Part shown: positions 31,966-43,520 of the stretch, piece by piece
Layout: the number at the start of each line of letters is the position of its first letter
Position numbering within the stretch: position 1 is the stretch's first letter
Assembly (NCBI RefSeq): GCF_963259705.1
Contig: NC_081844.1
Location: 14,803,715 to 14,867,714 of the forward strand
Direction of reading: 5' to 3'
From: Myotis daubentonii
Taxonomy: Eukaryota > Chordata > Mammalia > Chiroptera > Vespertilionidae
DNA: 64,000 nt
Notes under the pieces: generated by a model
Databases searched by the model: none
Seen by the model: the letters and a program-made list of their open reading frames with translations, nothing else
Told to the model about the DNA's origin: nothing
Made by a program: the position numbers and the translations under genes

Positions 31966-33009
31966 TTCTTCTGTTTGAATTTCATTAACTATGTCTGAGG
32001 TACCACCACTTCTGGGAGGCAGAATCCTACTTTCCTTCCTTCTTTCCTTGCTTTTCTTCTTCTGTTTGCATTGTGGAAAACATTGCACTTCTTTAAAAAT
32101 TAAAAATGAATTTCATAAGTATCAAAGTAAACTTCCAAAGAGCAGAGTGGGTCTGGGAACATTTTTTTTAATCTTTGGCTTGGGTGTCATAAGCATTGCT
32201 TTTTCAGTATTTTTTATACTCTTTATCCAGATTCTCCATGAAGAATAGATTTGCTAATAAACTAACATGGCAGACTAGTCTCCTTTAAATATCAATCTTC
32301 CCAATGATTCAGGCAGAAGTAACTAGCTCGGACTGACAAGGCAAATTGCACTCACATCATTTATTTCAACACGTTTGTATTGAGTGCTTAGGTTATCTGC
32401 ACAGACAACCTGTCCCCAGGGAAGATTTATGGAATTGTTGGTCCTTCTGGATGTACTCAGTTTACACAAAGTACATTCAGACAAACTATTTAAGAAGCCC
32501 CTCGGTACCTGGCAGATAAGCAAGTAAGTGTCCGTGGGTTGGGGTGGGGGAGGGAGAGGTAGGTCTTAATGCCAATCTGTATGACTTGAACAAGGAGGCC
32601 AACCAGTTGAAGGCACCCCACAGGAGTAGCGAGACGTTGCACTGTTGGAGGCAAGCTTTCTTACTTCATAACTAGACACCTGACATGATCATAATTAGTC
32701 AAGAAGGTTCTCCTTGCAGCCTTTTCTTCCTCTCTCCTACCTAGAAATTTCTAGATCATCAGAGCTCCAAGGCACCTCGGGATTCACCACCAAAGACACC
32801 ATTATCAGTAGTAGTAGCAAAACTCACAGTAGTATTTTAACTCAGACAGTGTGATAATCTAACAGATGAATGGGCTGACTCAGCAAGTGTGTTCAGAAGG
32901 GCAGTCCCTGACAGATAACCACAGGCTCCGGGCAACAGGCGACAACACTGCCACCTGCTTGTGACCTAATTTAGCCAAAAGCAATTAATCTTGTTACTTT
33001 TTTTAACTT
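31966..33009. other. Unassigned sequence
   Basis: No gene supported. An 85-codon frame (31991-32248) with two hydrophobic stretches is noted separately but has no supporting context. Confidence 0.4.
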
Positions 33010-33415
33010 GTGTGGCCATCTCACAGGTAAATATGATTTTGAAGAATCATTTTTAAATATTGAAATGAGCCCTGGCCAGTGTTTCTCAGTAATTAGAGCA
33101 TTGACCTGTGCACCAAAGGGTTGCAGGTTCCATTCCCAAGTCAAGGGCAGGTACCTGAGTTGCAGGTTTGATCCTGGCCCCAGTGGAGGTGCATGCTGGA
33201 AGCAACCAATCAATGTGTCTCTCTCACATAGATGTTTCTCTCTATCCACTCTTTCTCCTCCTCCCTCCCTCTCACTCTCTCTACAAATCAGTGGAAAAAA
33301 TATCCTCCAGTGAAAATTATATATATATATATGAAAATTACCCAAAGTCACATGCCTAGTAAGAAAGCCAGGTCTGGACCTAGACTCTTCATCTGGGGCT
33401 ATTTCTGCTGTACCA
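33010..33415 (+). repeat. MIR-like remnant, split by a Ves
   Basis: GTGGCCATCTCACAGGTAAA before the SINE, and ACCCAAAGTCACATGCCTAG, then GAAAGCCAGGTCTGGACC after it, fit the second half of MIR. Confidence 0.55.
33069..33330 (+). mobile_element. Ves SINE
   Basis: GCCCTGGCCAGTGTTTCTCA head, GCAGGTTCCATTCCCAAG B-box, long CTCTCT tract, then TATCCTCCAGTGAAAATT and a short (TA)n tail. Probable degraded duplication TGAAATGAG/TGAAAATTA. Confidence 0.85.
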
Positions 33416-34289
33416 CATCCAACAGGAAACAATGGACACTCAAACACCTTAGCAGACTGAAGAAACAGCCAATTCAAATGGACTCACCTGGGTCTTCCAG
33501 CTTTCATCAATCAACTTTTGGAGCCTTCTTTGGAGAGCAAAGTAATCCTAGAGAAACAGACCTCCAGTGAAGACTTGCCCACAGGTATGCCAGAAATATC
33601 TGGGGAAACGAACCAAAGTACATCTCACCTTCAACTGGCCTGACCCCCACCAGGGATGGTGACTCCGGAACTCCACTTTGCTGTTATTAAACCTAACACA
33701 GCATGTTGGCCACAGCGCCTACAAGTGTCTGACAACTCCAGCCACCTCCACATTGCCCGTGCCCTCGCCCCAGTTGTGACCCTCACAAAGGACCAATGCC
33801 AAAGCTGCAGGAAGCCGTGTGTCCAATCCAGAGAAACTTGGTCACAGCTCATGAACCCTTCCATATCAGTCTGGGTCACCAAGTGAGATATGGAGGTGGG
33901 GCAGGGAATACTCCATATTTCAGGCTCATTACTTTCATCCTTTATGTAAACTTTCAATGCCTAGCCTTTGTCAGACCCTCAGCATAGCGATCATTTTAGA
34001 AAGAAAATGCAAACTTATATGTGGGGGCTTCTTTTATATGTGGGGGGTGGGGCGTGCTTTCTGTATTTCTAGGGTTTTTGTCTTGGGGGTTTTGATGGAT
34101 GGGAAGGGAGGGGAGCAGAGAGGAAATAGGGTAAAGGCCTTGAAGGAACCCAGAATCATAAACATGGACAGTTTGTGCCTTAAGATAAACAGGAACTAAC
34201 TTGTATAATGTCAGTAAACAGTGACCCAGGCATGGGTCCGCTTGTATCCGTGATTATGATTAAATGAGGTGTCAATTTTGGCCTTACTG
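33416..34289. other. Unassigned sequence
   Basis: No gene or repeat recognised. A G-rich patch lies at 34020-34120. Confidence 0.4.
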
Positions 34290-34863
34290 CATATTGAAAA
34301 GTGATTCTTCATACAACTCAATAGCAAAAATACAAATAATCCCATTTGAGAGTGGGCAGAGGAACTGAATAGATTTTTTTTTCAAAGAAGTGTACAAATG
34401 GCCAACAGGTACATGGAAAGATATTCAACACCACCAATCAGAAAAATACAATCAAAACCACAATGAGATATCATCTCATACACTGTTAGAATGGCTACCA
34501 CCAAAAAGACAAGAGAAAACAAATGTCGGTGAGGATGGGAGAAACAGGAACCCTCATTCACTGCTGATGGGAATGTAAACTGGAGCCGCCACTATGAAAA
34601 ACAGTATGGATATTCCTCAGAAATGAAAAACGGAACTATACCATATGATCCATCAATCCCACTTCCGGATATATAGCCAAAGGAACTGCAAACAAGATAC
34701 CGAAGAGATATCTGCACGCCGATGTTCATTGCATTATTCACAGTAGTCAAGACATAGAAACAACCTAAGTGTCCACAACAGGTGAATGAATAAAGAAAAT
34801 GTGATAATGGAATGTTATTCAGCCATGAGAAAGGCATTATGCTAAGTGAAATTAGTCAAAGGA

Positions 34864-35086
34864 GCCGAAACCGGTTTGGCTCAGTGGATAGAGCGTCGGC
34901 CTGCGGACTGAAGGGTCCCAGGTTCGATTCCGGTCAAGGGCATGTACCTTGGTTGCGGGCACATCCCCAGTGGGGAGTGTGCAGGAGGCAGCTGATCGAT
35001 GTTTCTCTCTCATCGATGTTTCTAACTCTCTATCTCTCTCCTTTCCTCTCTGTGAAAACTCAATAAAATATATTAAAAAAAAAAAA
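34864..35086 (+). mobile_element. Ves SINE, youngest-looking copy
   Basis: Intact A-box TGGCTCAGTGG and exact B-box GGTTCGATTCC, uninterrupted body, and A-rich tail AATAAAATATATT plus A12. The 16-bp duplication GAAATTAGTCAAAGGA is perfect (34848-34863 and 35087-35102). Polymerase III promoter boxes appear functional. Confidence 0.95.
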
Positions 35087-35261
35087 GAAATTAGTCAAAG
35101 GAAAACAAATACTGCATGGTATTACTTATTTTTGGAATCTAAAAATACAAAAGAGTAGAAACATGGTCACCAAGGGTGGAGGAAACAGAGAGAAGTTGGC
35201 AAAGGGTACAAACTTTCAGCTATAAGATAAAAAGGTCATCTTGTTTTAAAAGATGGGTCTA

Positions 35262-35490
35262 GCCCTGGCCTGTGTGACTCAGTTAGTTGAGCAGTGTCCC
35301 ATGCAACAAAAGGTCACTGGTTTGTTCCTGTTCAGGGCACATGTCCAGGTTGTGGGCTAGATGCCCCGATTGGGGTGCATGTGGAGGCAGCCAATCAATG
35401 TTTCTTTCTCACGTCCATGTTTCTTTCTCTCCTTCTCACCTTCCTCTCTCTCTCTAAATTCAATAAAAACATTTTAAAAATAAAATAAAA
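35262..35490 (+). mobile_element. Ves SINE
   Basis: GCCCTGGCCTGTGTGACTCA head, B-box decayed to GGTTTGTTCCTG, tail ATTCAATAAAAACATTTT. Duplication ATGGGTCTA on the left, ATGGATCTA on the right. Confidence 0.88.
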
Positions 35491-35735
35491 CATGGATCTA
35501 ATGCAAAACATGGTGACTATAGTTATACAATGTATTATATAATTCAAACTTGCTAAGAGAGTAGAATTAAATGTTCTCACACAAAAAAAGAAGGAAGGAA
35601 GATATGTGAGGTGATGGATGTGTTAATTACCTAGATAGGAAGAATCCTTTCACAATGTATATGTATATCAAATCACCACTTTAAATATCTTACAATTTTA
35701 TTTGCCAATTATACTTTAATAAAACTGAAATTTTA

Positions 35736-36569
35736 AAAATTAAACAATTTTTAAAAGAAAGGTGATTCTTAAATTTGCCACTTTTATAAAACCTTACGTG
35801 GATCTAACCAGACATGTTTAGAGATCATAATGGGAAAGCAGGACACCCATGCTGTCTAAATTAACCATGAAGGAAGCAGCTCTTTTCTCTGCCCTGAGCC
35901 CAGCCACCTGCCAGAGGAACACTGCAATTCCTCACTGTAAAATGTGAAGATGGGATTTTAATTCCGTCTCAAATTAACTCTGAATTGAAGCTTGTCTTTT
36001 TTTAATGAGCCCTAAAATATCACAGTTTACATATAAAAAAATACGATTCGCAGTGTTAAATATTAAGAGGGGCATAGAGAACATGTGTGGGTGCCCTAGA
36101 AAAAATTGGGTTTTATCACGGAAGAACTGGACTTATTTACTAGAGAGCTATGATCTGCCTTTGGAGAATGCCTAATAATAATCATTTCAAACAAAAGACG
36201 ACAAAAACTAGGCTTTCGGTGGTGAGCACAACGTAGTACATACAAGATGTTGAAGTATAATGTTGCATACCTGAAGCTTATGTAATAGGCACAAAGTTCA
36301 ACGGAAAACTATGGCATGTGTATTAAAACATTACCCGCCTGAGCCAGCTGCTTGGAGCTCCATTTTATGGACAAGGGGGTAGTGGGCACTAAAGCAGATG
36401 CCATCCTGCCTCAAGTCCAAGATCACAGGCAGACAATAGGAGGTACATCAAAGACTCAGACTCTGGTTTCTGAGCCTAGTACTGGATCCCTAAAACTCAT
36501 CGGTGTGACCTCTATAAACCAAGGAATGCCCTCCCTGCATGCTCTTACTTCCAGCTATGAGTCTCTCTT
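35736..36569. other. Unassigned sequence with a possible L1 3' end
   Basis: No gene recognised. 36220-36330 has TATAATGTTGCATACCTGAA and AGCTTATGTAATAG, which resemble an L1 3' end. Confidence 0.4.
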
Positions 36570-36929
36570 ATGATGGTTAATTTTATGTGTCAATGCAAAC
36601 GAGTCAGGGGGTGCCCAGATAACTGGTTAAACATTATTTCCAGGTATGTCTGTGAGGTGTTTCTGGAAGAGATTAGACTGACTAAAGCAGACTGTCCCCC
36701 CTCCATGTAGGTGGGCCTCATCCAATCTGATGAGGGTCCAAATACACAAAAAGGTGGAAAAAGGGAGAATTCACTATTTGCCTCTCTGTATGCCATCAGA
36801 CCTTCTGTTCTCAGGCCGTTAAGCTTGGGCTGAACTATAACAATGGCTTTCTTGAGTCTCCAGCTTACAGACAGAAGAGCCTGGTACTTCTCAATCTCCA
36901 CAATTGCACAAGCCAATTCCTCAGAATAT

Positions 36930-36935
<6 letters not shown>

Positions 36936-36989
<54 letters not shown>
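36936..36989. repeat. (CT)n microsatellite
   Basis: Pure CT dinucleotide run of about 54 bp, at the position where MLT2 LTRs have a polyadenylation region followed by CTCTCT. Confidence 0.95.
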
Positions 36990-36993
<4 letters not shown>

Positions 36994-37172
36994 GGTCCAC
37001 TTATAGGTGGATTTTTTTCAATTGACCCATAAGTTCAAAACCGAATTTTTCAAGAATCAACTTCAAGGTTAAGAATCTGTGTATGTGGAGAAGTGCCTGT
37101 AGTTATATGTGAATTTTCGGCTGTGCAGGATGTTGGCACACCTAACCCCCACATTGTTCAAGGGCCAACTGT
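36990..37172 (+). mobile_element. Tigger-like (pogo family) fragment
   Basis: AGGTCCACTTATAGGTGGAT near the start and CACCTAACCCCCACATTGTT, then CAAGGGCCAACTG at the end, match the right part and 3' terminal inverted repeat of a Tigger element. The 5' terminal repeat is missing. Confidence 0.6.
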
Positions 37173-37189
37173 GTGTAGCTAGGTAGCTA

Positions 37190-37192
37190 GAT

Positions 37193-37254
<62 letters not shown>

Positions 37255-37285
37255 GATAGATAGAATAGATAGATAGATAATAGAT

Positions 37286-37345
<60 letters not shown>
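37190..37345. repeat. (GATA)n microsatellite
   Basis: GATA tetramer array of about 155 bp with occasional AATA and GATG interruptions. YLSI-type frames across it are not genes. Confidence 0.95.
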
Positions 37346-37347
<2 letters not shown>

Positions 37348-37390
37348 TTTCATGCCATCAGCTCTGTTTCTTTGGAGAATTCTAATACAA

Positions 37391-39381
37391 CTTCCCAAAG
37401 TAAAATAAAAAAGACTACACTTCCCAGCCTGCTTTGTAGCACAGTTACAGGCAAGTGACCAGTCAGCTCCACACAAAACTTGTATGTAGAAAGTGGTTGC
37501 CCGTGCAATGGCTGAGAGCAGGCAGATAAATTTGGGGGCAAGTGTGGGGGTGGAGGTATTTGGTTCTGGGACAGCTAGAGTGGAGCTTCTGGATCCAGTC
37601 TCAAATATGATTTGTGCCAGGTGGAGGTGGTGGCAGCAGTGGTGTTTTTGCTAGAACAGTTCCATGGTGTGGCTCCTCACTGCTGTCCTGGATGCATTGT
37701 TCTCAGTTGTATAACATCCACTCTGGCTATGTAGCCCTCCCAGAGATTTTGTAAGGTACATAGCATTCTTTAATAAATCCCTTTCTGCTTAAACTAGCTA
37801 GAGTGGATTCTGTTATTTGTAAGTAAGGGCCCTAACTGGCAAAAATGATGGCTTACTTGTCAAGACTGGAGTTAGCTGGTATGGAGCATGGCACCCAGGA
37901 GCCCAATAATTATCATCATTTCAGGGACTCATGGGAGGATCCTGGCATCTCTCAGTCCTGCCTCTACCCACTGGCTGCTGGTGCTTGAAGTATGACCTCA
38001 AATGAGAACAAAGCCTTTATTTCTACAGTCAAGAACAAGGGTTAGAATGCAGATATTTTGGGTAGAAATGACACTGACGTAACATAACAAAACATTTTTA
38101 AAAAGGACTGTGATCCTTTCTCAAGAGCAGGTTGGAAGATGGGGTAGTGGGAGGAAGTATGAGAGAAGGAAGGTTGAGCAGAAAGGAAGGACACAGAAAC
38201 CAAAGAGAAGGCAGGAGCACAAACAGATTTCATCTGCTTCTCTATTTGGCCTGAAATGTGAAGAAAGAAACTGAAAGCAAATATGTCAGTAGCTGTTATC
38301 ATCAGGTAGGAAATGAGCAATACTTTTTCTACATCTTTTCTCTTTGTTTTTGCTTTGGTTTTGTTCGTTGGTTGTTTTTCTGAGAAGATAAATATTTAAT
38401 ATGTAGTCAAACAAATAGCCATCAGGTGGAGGGGAGGTACTTGAAGCAATGCCTCCAATCTTAATGAAAATAAAGTTAAAAATGAAGCATAACAAAAAGA
38501 CAAATGCTAGTTTTTATATATCATCTTGGATGGAAGAAGTTATTGCCACAAACAATAAGAAATCCAGAATCTACATAAGAAAATATTAATAAATTTGATG
38601 ATATATTTCACTTTTTCTACATCTTTATAATGTTACTTCCCAAATGTTTCATAATGCATATCCAGTGCTTTTATAACAAGATTCTAAAGTAGTATTTAAT
38701 AATAGGTTGGTCAAAGCCTCATTACATCAAAGCAATTAGTTGTTAACTATTTAGACTCAGAAGAGAGCTTTGGAGTCATTTAGCCTAACCCCCCATAGAC
38801 AGGAGCACCCCTAACCAGCCAGACCTCCATGACCTGCACCTGGGTTGGGGGTTTGGGAGGGGGAGACTTTGGCCAGAAGACACTGACTCTTCCTTTTCCA
38901 GAGTTCCCTCACCCAGAGGACAAGCCCTGCTTCTCCCCAAGACTCTGCCTCAGATGTTTGAAAACACCTTTCATGTGGGTTCCTAGGTTTTCTCCAACTT
39001 AAACATCCTTGGTTCCTTCAGCAATTTCTTAACTCTCTTCTCAAGCCTTAGTTACTCTCAGATTTACCAATGTCCTTCTTAAAATGTGGCACCTATGAGT
39101 GAACAAAAGTTGCTCTCAGACCAGGATAGAATATATTGTTCTTGATCTAACATTGACCATCAAATATAGCTTTCCTTTCCTTTTTTTTCTTTTTTTCCCC
39201 TCCCCTCTTTTCTTCCCCTGTCTCTGCCCCCTCTACTTTCTCTCTCCCCTTCCTCCTTCTCTTCTTTCCTTTATCTCTGTCTCTCTCTATCCTTATCTCT
39301 ACCTCTATCTCTCTATATATATCTCTTAAGGGAAAAATGCTGTCTTTGATTGAAGTAGACATCCTCATAAAAGCAACTTCT
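37391..39381. other. Unassigned sequence
   Basis: 2 kb without a recognised gene or repeat. It contains a pyrimidine-rich tract at 39165-39320. Confidence 0.4.
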
Positions 39382-39583
39382 TTTTTTAATATATTTTATT
39401 GATTTTTTACAGAGAGTAAGGGAGAGAGACAGAGAGTCAGAAACATGGATCAGAGAGAAACATCGATCAGCTGCCTCCTGCACATCCCCCACTGGGGATG
39501 TGCCCGCAACCCAGGTACATGCCCTTGACAGGAATCGAACCTGGGACCTTTCAGGTTCTATCCACTGAGCCAAACCGGTTTTG
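39382..39583 (-). mobile_element. Ves SINE
   Basis: TTTAATATATTTTATTGATT tail side, GGAATCGAACCTGGGACC B-box complement, CACTGAGCCAAACCGG head. Duplication GCAACTTCT at 39373-39381 and 39584-39592. Confidence 0.9.
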
Positions 39584-39629
39584 GCAACTTCTATTTTTAT
39601 GAGGATCTCAAACAATATAAAAGATTGAA

Positions 39630-39713
39630 AAATAGATATAGAGATAATAGATGAATGATAGGAAATAGATAGGTAGATAGATTAGTGATAGACGATATAG
39701 ATGATAGGTAGAT

Positions 39714-39771
<58 letters not shown>

Positions 39772-39776
39772 GATAG
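39630..39776. repeat. (GATA)n microsatellite
   Basis: GATA array, imperfect at the left and nearly pure at 39715-39770. Confidence 0.93.
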
Positions 39777-39779
39777 GGC

Positions 39780-42089
39780 ACTGAGCCTTCCAAACTATGA
39801 AAGAGGCATGACAGCAAGCTTCAAATTCCCATCCCAAACTCCAGGACCCCCTCATCCCATGTGCAGAGTCCTCCTTCCCTCCTTAAGTCCTCTCAAAAAA
39901 AAACAAACTATCCTCTCTTCTCAACATATCTAGCAGGGAATGCATTTCTTGGAGTTTGGCTCTATTTTCCAAGGTGACAGGTGTTTTTTTCTTTTTTTAA
40001 TTCCTACCAATATGCCTATGGTCAGTAACAGTTTTCTATACCTTAACCCAAGAATATTTGCATTTTAGCAGAGAATAATTCCTTTACCCACAAGTCATAC
40101 AGATCTAGGCAAATTGTAGCGGTGAGAAAGAAATGAACAATAACTCTTACAAATGGAGTATTATGATTTTCATATTATAGATTTTTAAAGTTATATTATG
40201 AAAATTTTAGGGGTGTGGCCAAAGATCAACCCACTCATGAGTGGCAGAACTGAAGTCCCAATGACTGTTAAACTCTGCACTGTATTGGCTAGCTCCTCTA
40301 GGTCAGTCACTGCAGCCACTGCCTCCAGACCTGGCCCCTGCCCCCATTAGCACCATCCCCTTTCTCCCAACACAGTAGCTAAAGAGCTTCATTGTCTTCC
40401 CTCTTCCAACATTGAAGACTGCTCTCAATTCCTTTTTCATACAAGAGTGTTAAACACCAGTATGTATTAGCCGTCCAGTAGGTTGTACACAAAAGAGATT
40501 GAAGTGATTATAATACAACTCTAAAGTCCATTCTAAATATCAGGCTGGAGCAAAGGAGAGTTCCTCTAAAATCACACCATGTTTTCCTCCTTTTATTAAA
40601 ACTGACCCTGCCAACAGTCTAGAGATTAAGAATTCCAAGCAAAGTTGTAAATTCTAGGAGAGCTATCTTTCACTCACCTCCTGTAATCCCAGCATCTAAC
40701 ACATTGGCAAGCAAATGGTAAGACCTCAAATAAACACTTGCCAAACCCTGCCTTTGAAATGTTCTACAGGCCTGATGTAGCATCCTAAAGCCCCACACAT
40801 CCTGATGCTGAACCTCCAGGAAGGCGAGACCTGTGCTGGATGCGAACCCATGTGAATCTATGCTCTAAACCTGACTTACACGACTGACAAGAGAAACAAA
40901 AGGTTAGAGAACTCTCATTAAACGTTGGGGTGCCTTGGCACAGTCCACAGGCATGTAATCATAGAAAGCCTTCTGTGAGGCCAGCCAGCACTGTGAGAGG
41001 GACTGAGAGTATCAGGATAAATAAAACAGGGACCCTGTTCTCAAGAAGCTCACAGTAAGACATTATAGATCACTGTATGTGTCAACATTAAGTGGAACCC
41101 CTCCTCCTTCATTTCATGGAGAGGGCATTTTGAAACTAAGAAAAACCTAATAAAATCTGTTGCCAACTGGCCAAGACTTGAGGGCATTTGTAACTACCAT
41201 AGTAGAATGCTGCTTAACAAACTAATGGTAGGTTTTATTGGTTTTGCAAGATACTGGAGAAGGAATCGACTTTCCTCAAATAAGCCTTAATTGTGTTGCT
41301 TACCTTGGCAAGGTGAGCTTGGTTTTAGTTTAAACTGGTGGGGAGATCACACTGAAACTTGAGCACACACTTCCACCCATATTTTGAGAATTAGAGCCCA
41401 TCTTCACTCCAACCAGCGGTAGCAATAAAAAATTGGGACAACTCCATCAGCATCCAGCCAAAGCAAGAGGCGCTCCAATCTGTGAAGCACAGGAGGGCAG
41501 GGCACACTTCCTGTGGGGCAGGGTGGGGCTGTGAAAAGAAATGGGAGCACAGGCTTAGGGGACATTAAGAAGGCAAAGGAGGAGATGATAGGTTGGGAGA
41601 CAGGAAGCAGCCACATTGGACATCCTCTTTTCAAAGTCTTCCATTTGTAACGCCCTTCCCGGGCATGGACAAGGGAACACGCAAATTAGATACAGATATA
41701 ATCTCCATTCAGTTTGCTTTGTCCTGTTCTTTTGATAGCTCTACAGCCCCTAATAAAGACTTCTTATTTTTCCTCTGTGATACAGTGTTTGTTCTGAAGA
41801 AGATTGAAAAAACTCTAGGAAGACATGGAAACTGCCCCCAGTCGCATTGTAGAGCCCAGGCTGGAGGGGCGTCCATTTCTTACCCCTCAATGTCCACCTC
41901 TCCACAAGGCAAAGTCACCATTAATTAGTGACAGTTGCTTAGAAAAGCCCTGTGTCCAAGAGGCAGTAAGACTAGATTCCCAGGTAATCCTTCATGCATT
42001 AATAACAGTTAAAAAGGATGAAAAGAGATCCCTTCTATACCCAGATTATATAAAATATTGTGGTAGAGACAATAATGTAGATGCAAATA
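39780..42089. other. Mostly unassigned sequence with an L2-like 3' end
   Basis: No gene recognised. 40630-40750 (CTCCTGTAATCCCAGCATCT, AACACATTGGCAAGC, CTCAAATAAACACTTGCC) resembles an L2 3' end. The rest is featureless by eye. Confidence 0.4.
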
Positions 42090-42255
42090 ATAAGAATAGC
42101 TACCATTTCCTGAGTGCCTACTATATATCTGGCACTATAAATACATTATATAAGATAATCCTCCCCGTATACTCATAAATTAAATGATATTATCATCCCC
42201 AAAACTGAGGCTCAAAATTGAAAGTATCTTGTCCAAGGCCCCAGGGCTCCTACTT
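42090..42255 (+). repeat. MIR
   Basis: AGCTACCATTTCCTGAGTGC, CTACTATATATCTGGCAC, ATTATCATCCCCAAAACTGA, then GGCTCAAAATTGAAAG and CTTGTCCAAGGCC: MIR in order. Confidence 0.78.
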
Positions 42256-42319
42256 TCATCCAGGTGAGTCTTCCTTGAAAGTCCTTGTTGTTTTTATTAC
42301 ACCAAGTGTCTCATGTATA

Positions 42320-43520
42320 CAGACTCTGGAGGACTCTGGGCAGAAGCAGTCTAAGGGCTCAAGGAGGGCTTCCTGGAGAAGGTTCACCTGAACTGGATCT
42401 TAAAGGATGAGTATGAATTATTCAAAGGAGGGTCAGGCAAGGAAAAGGGACCGTCTTCACGAAGAGGACAATCTAAGCAAAAGCAAGAGCCTGGCATGGG
42501 CTGAGAATGCTGAGGTAGTGGGTATTGCTAGAGCATAACCGTGAGGCAGGTGGGAAGGAAGGAAGGGCTGCTGAGGCAGAAAGGTCTGCAGAGGCTAGTT
42601 TGGGCCTTGCATTCTGTGTTGAGAAGCTTGAACTTTCTCCTGTAGATAATGTGGAGCTATTAGTGTTTTAATGAGATTACCATGGCAGATGTGTGAAGAG
42701 TGGATTTAACAGGGACAAGATTAAAGGATAGAGAAGTCAAGAAATTGTTACAATAAAAATTTTGAAAGGTAACAATTGAGGGAACAAATTCAAAAATTAA
42801 TTAGAGAGGAAACTTGTCAGGTCTTGGGGATTGTTTAGATGTGTGTGAGAGAGGGACACATGTGGCCTTCACGTTCCTGGGGATAGAGCTGGTTTGTGGA
42901 GATGAGTCAAGTGTTGAAGAGGTTGAATTGGGGTGTCTGTGGGAACTCAAGTCGAGATGCAGTGGAATATGTATATCTGGTGCTCCCTAAAGAGACCTGG
43001 AAGTTGCCTGCATGTAGGTGGTAACTGAAGTCCTGGGTCTGAATGAGCTCTTCCTGGAACAAAGGCTGTGGGCAGAGGACACGACCCAAGGAAACACAAA
43101 CACTGACAAGGTGGACAGAAGAAGAGGAGCTCCTGAAGAAGACAGTTTATAAATGATTGGAGAGGTATAAGAAAAATCAGGAGATTGTAGAGTTCTAAAA
43201 GCCAAAAGCATCATACTTTAAGAAAGTAAGAGTCATCAATACTGTTAGATTCAGAGGAAAGCTAAGGAAAACTCAGGACATACACAAAAATCCTTTGGAC
43301 ACAGCCATTAGGAAGACATGGTTGCCATCAAAAAAGCAATGTCAGTGACAGTCTTCAGAAGAGGGAAGTGGCTAAGTGGCGGGGGGAGCAGAGATCACGG
43401 GAGAGTTCGGAGGACCTTTGTGTTTTTAGAATGAGAATTAACTATGTTTATAGACTGAGAGGAATGAACTGTTGAGAGGGAAAGACTGAAGACAGTAACC
43501 AAGCTTGGGAGAATCAAGGT
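42320..43520 (-). repeat. L2 remnant
   Basis: The reverse complement reads like the L2 3' half; the plus strand has GAGGGCTTCCTGGAGAAGG, TGGATCTTAAAGGATGAGTA, GCAAAAGCAAGAGCCTGGC and GGGCCTTGCATTCTG in the order expected for complemented L2. The right part (42700 on) is more decayed. Confidence 0.55.

Larger units (their letters stand above)
34290..35735 (+). mobile_element. L1 ORF2 end and 3' UTR, split by two Ves SINEs
   Basis: Sense L1 pattern: AAATGGCCAACAGGTACATG, ATGCTCAA-like ATTCAACACCACC, AATGAGATATCATCTCA, GATGGGAATGTAAACTGG, TCCACAACAGGTGAATGAAT, and a 3' UTR ending AATTATACTTTAATAAAACTG. Clean once 34864-35086 and 35262-35490 are removed. Numerous stops. Confidence 0.72.
36570..37390 (+). 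mobile_element. MLT2-like ERVL LTR with internal insertions
   Basis: TGATGGTTAATTTTATGTG start, GTGGGCCTCATCCAATCTG, CACAATTGCACAAGCCAATT, and at the far end GCTCTGTTTCTTTGGAGAAT follow the MLT2 LTR order. Between the last two lie a (CT)n tract, a Tigger-like piece and a (GATA)n array. No target duplication was identified. Confidence 0.65.

Noticed and set aside
32971..33477. 168-codon minus-strand frame
   Set aside because: Its centre is a Ves SINE read in antisense; no conserved domain elsewhere.
34864..34960. tRNA-like A and B boxes suggesting a tRNA gene
   Set aside because: The boxes belong to a Ves SINE; body, A tail and target duplication are present, and no acceptor stem closes.
36590..37000. 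136-codon minus-strand frame starting with Arg-Glu repeats
   Set aside because: It is the CT microsatellite plus an MLT2-like LTR read in antisense.
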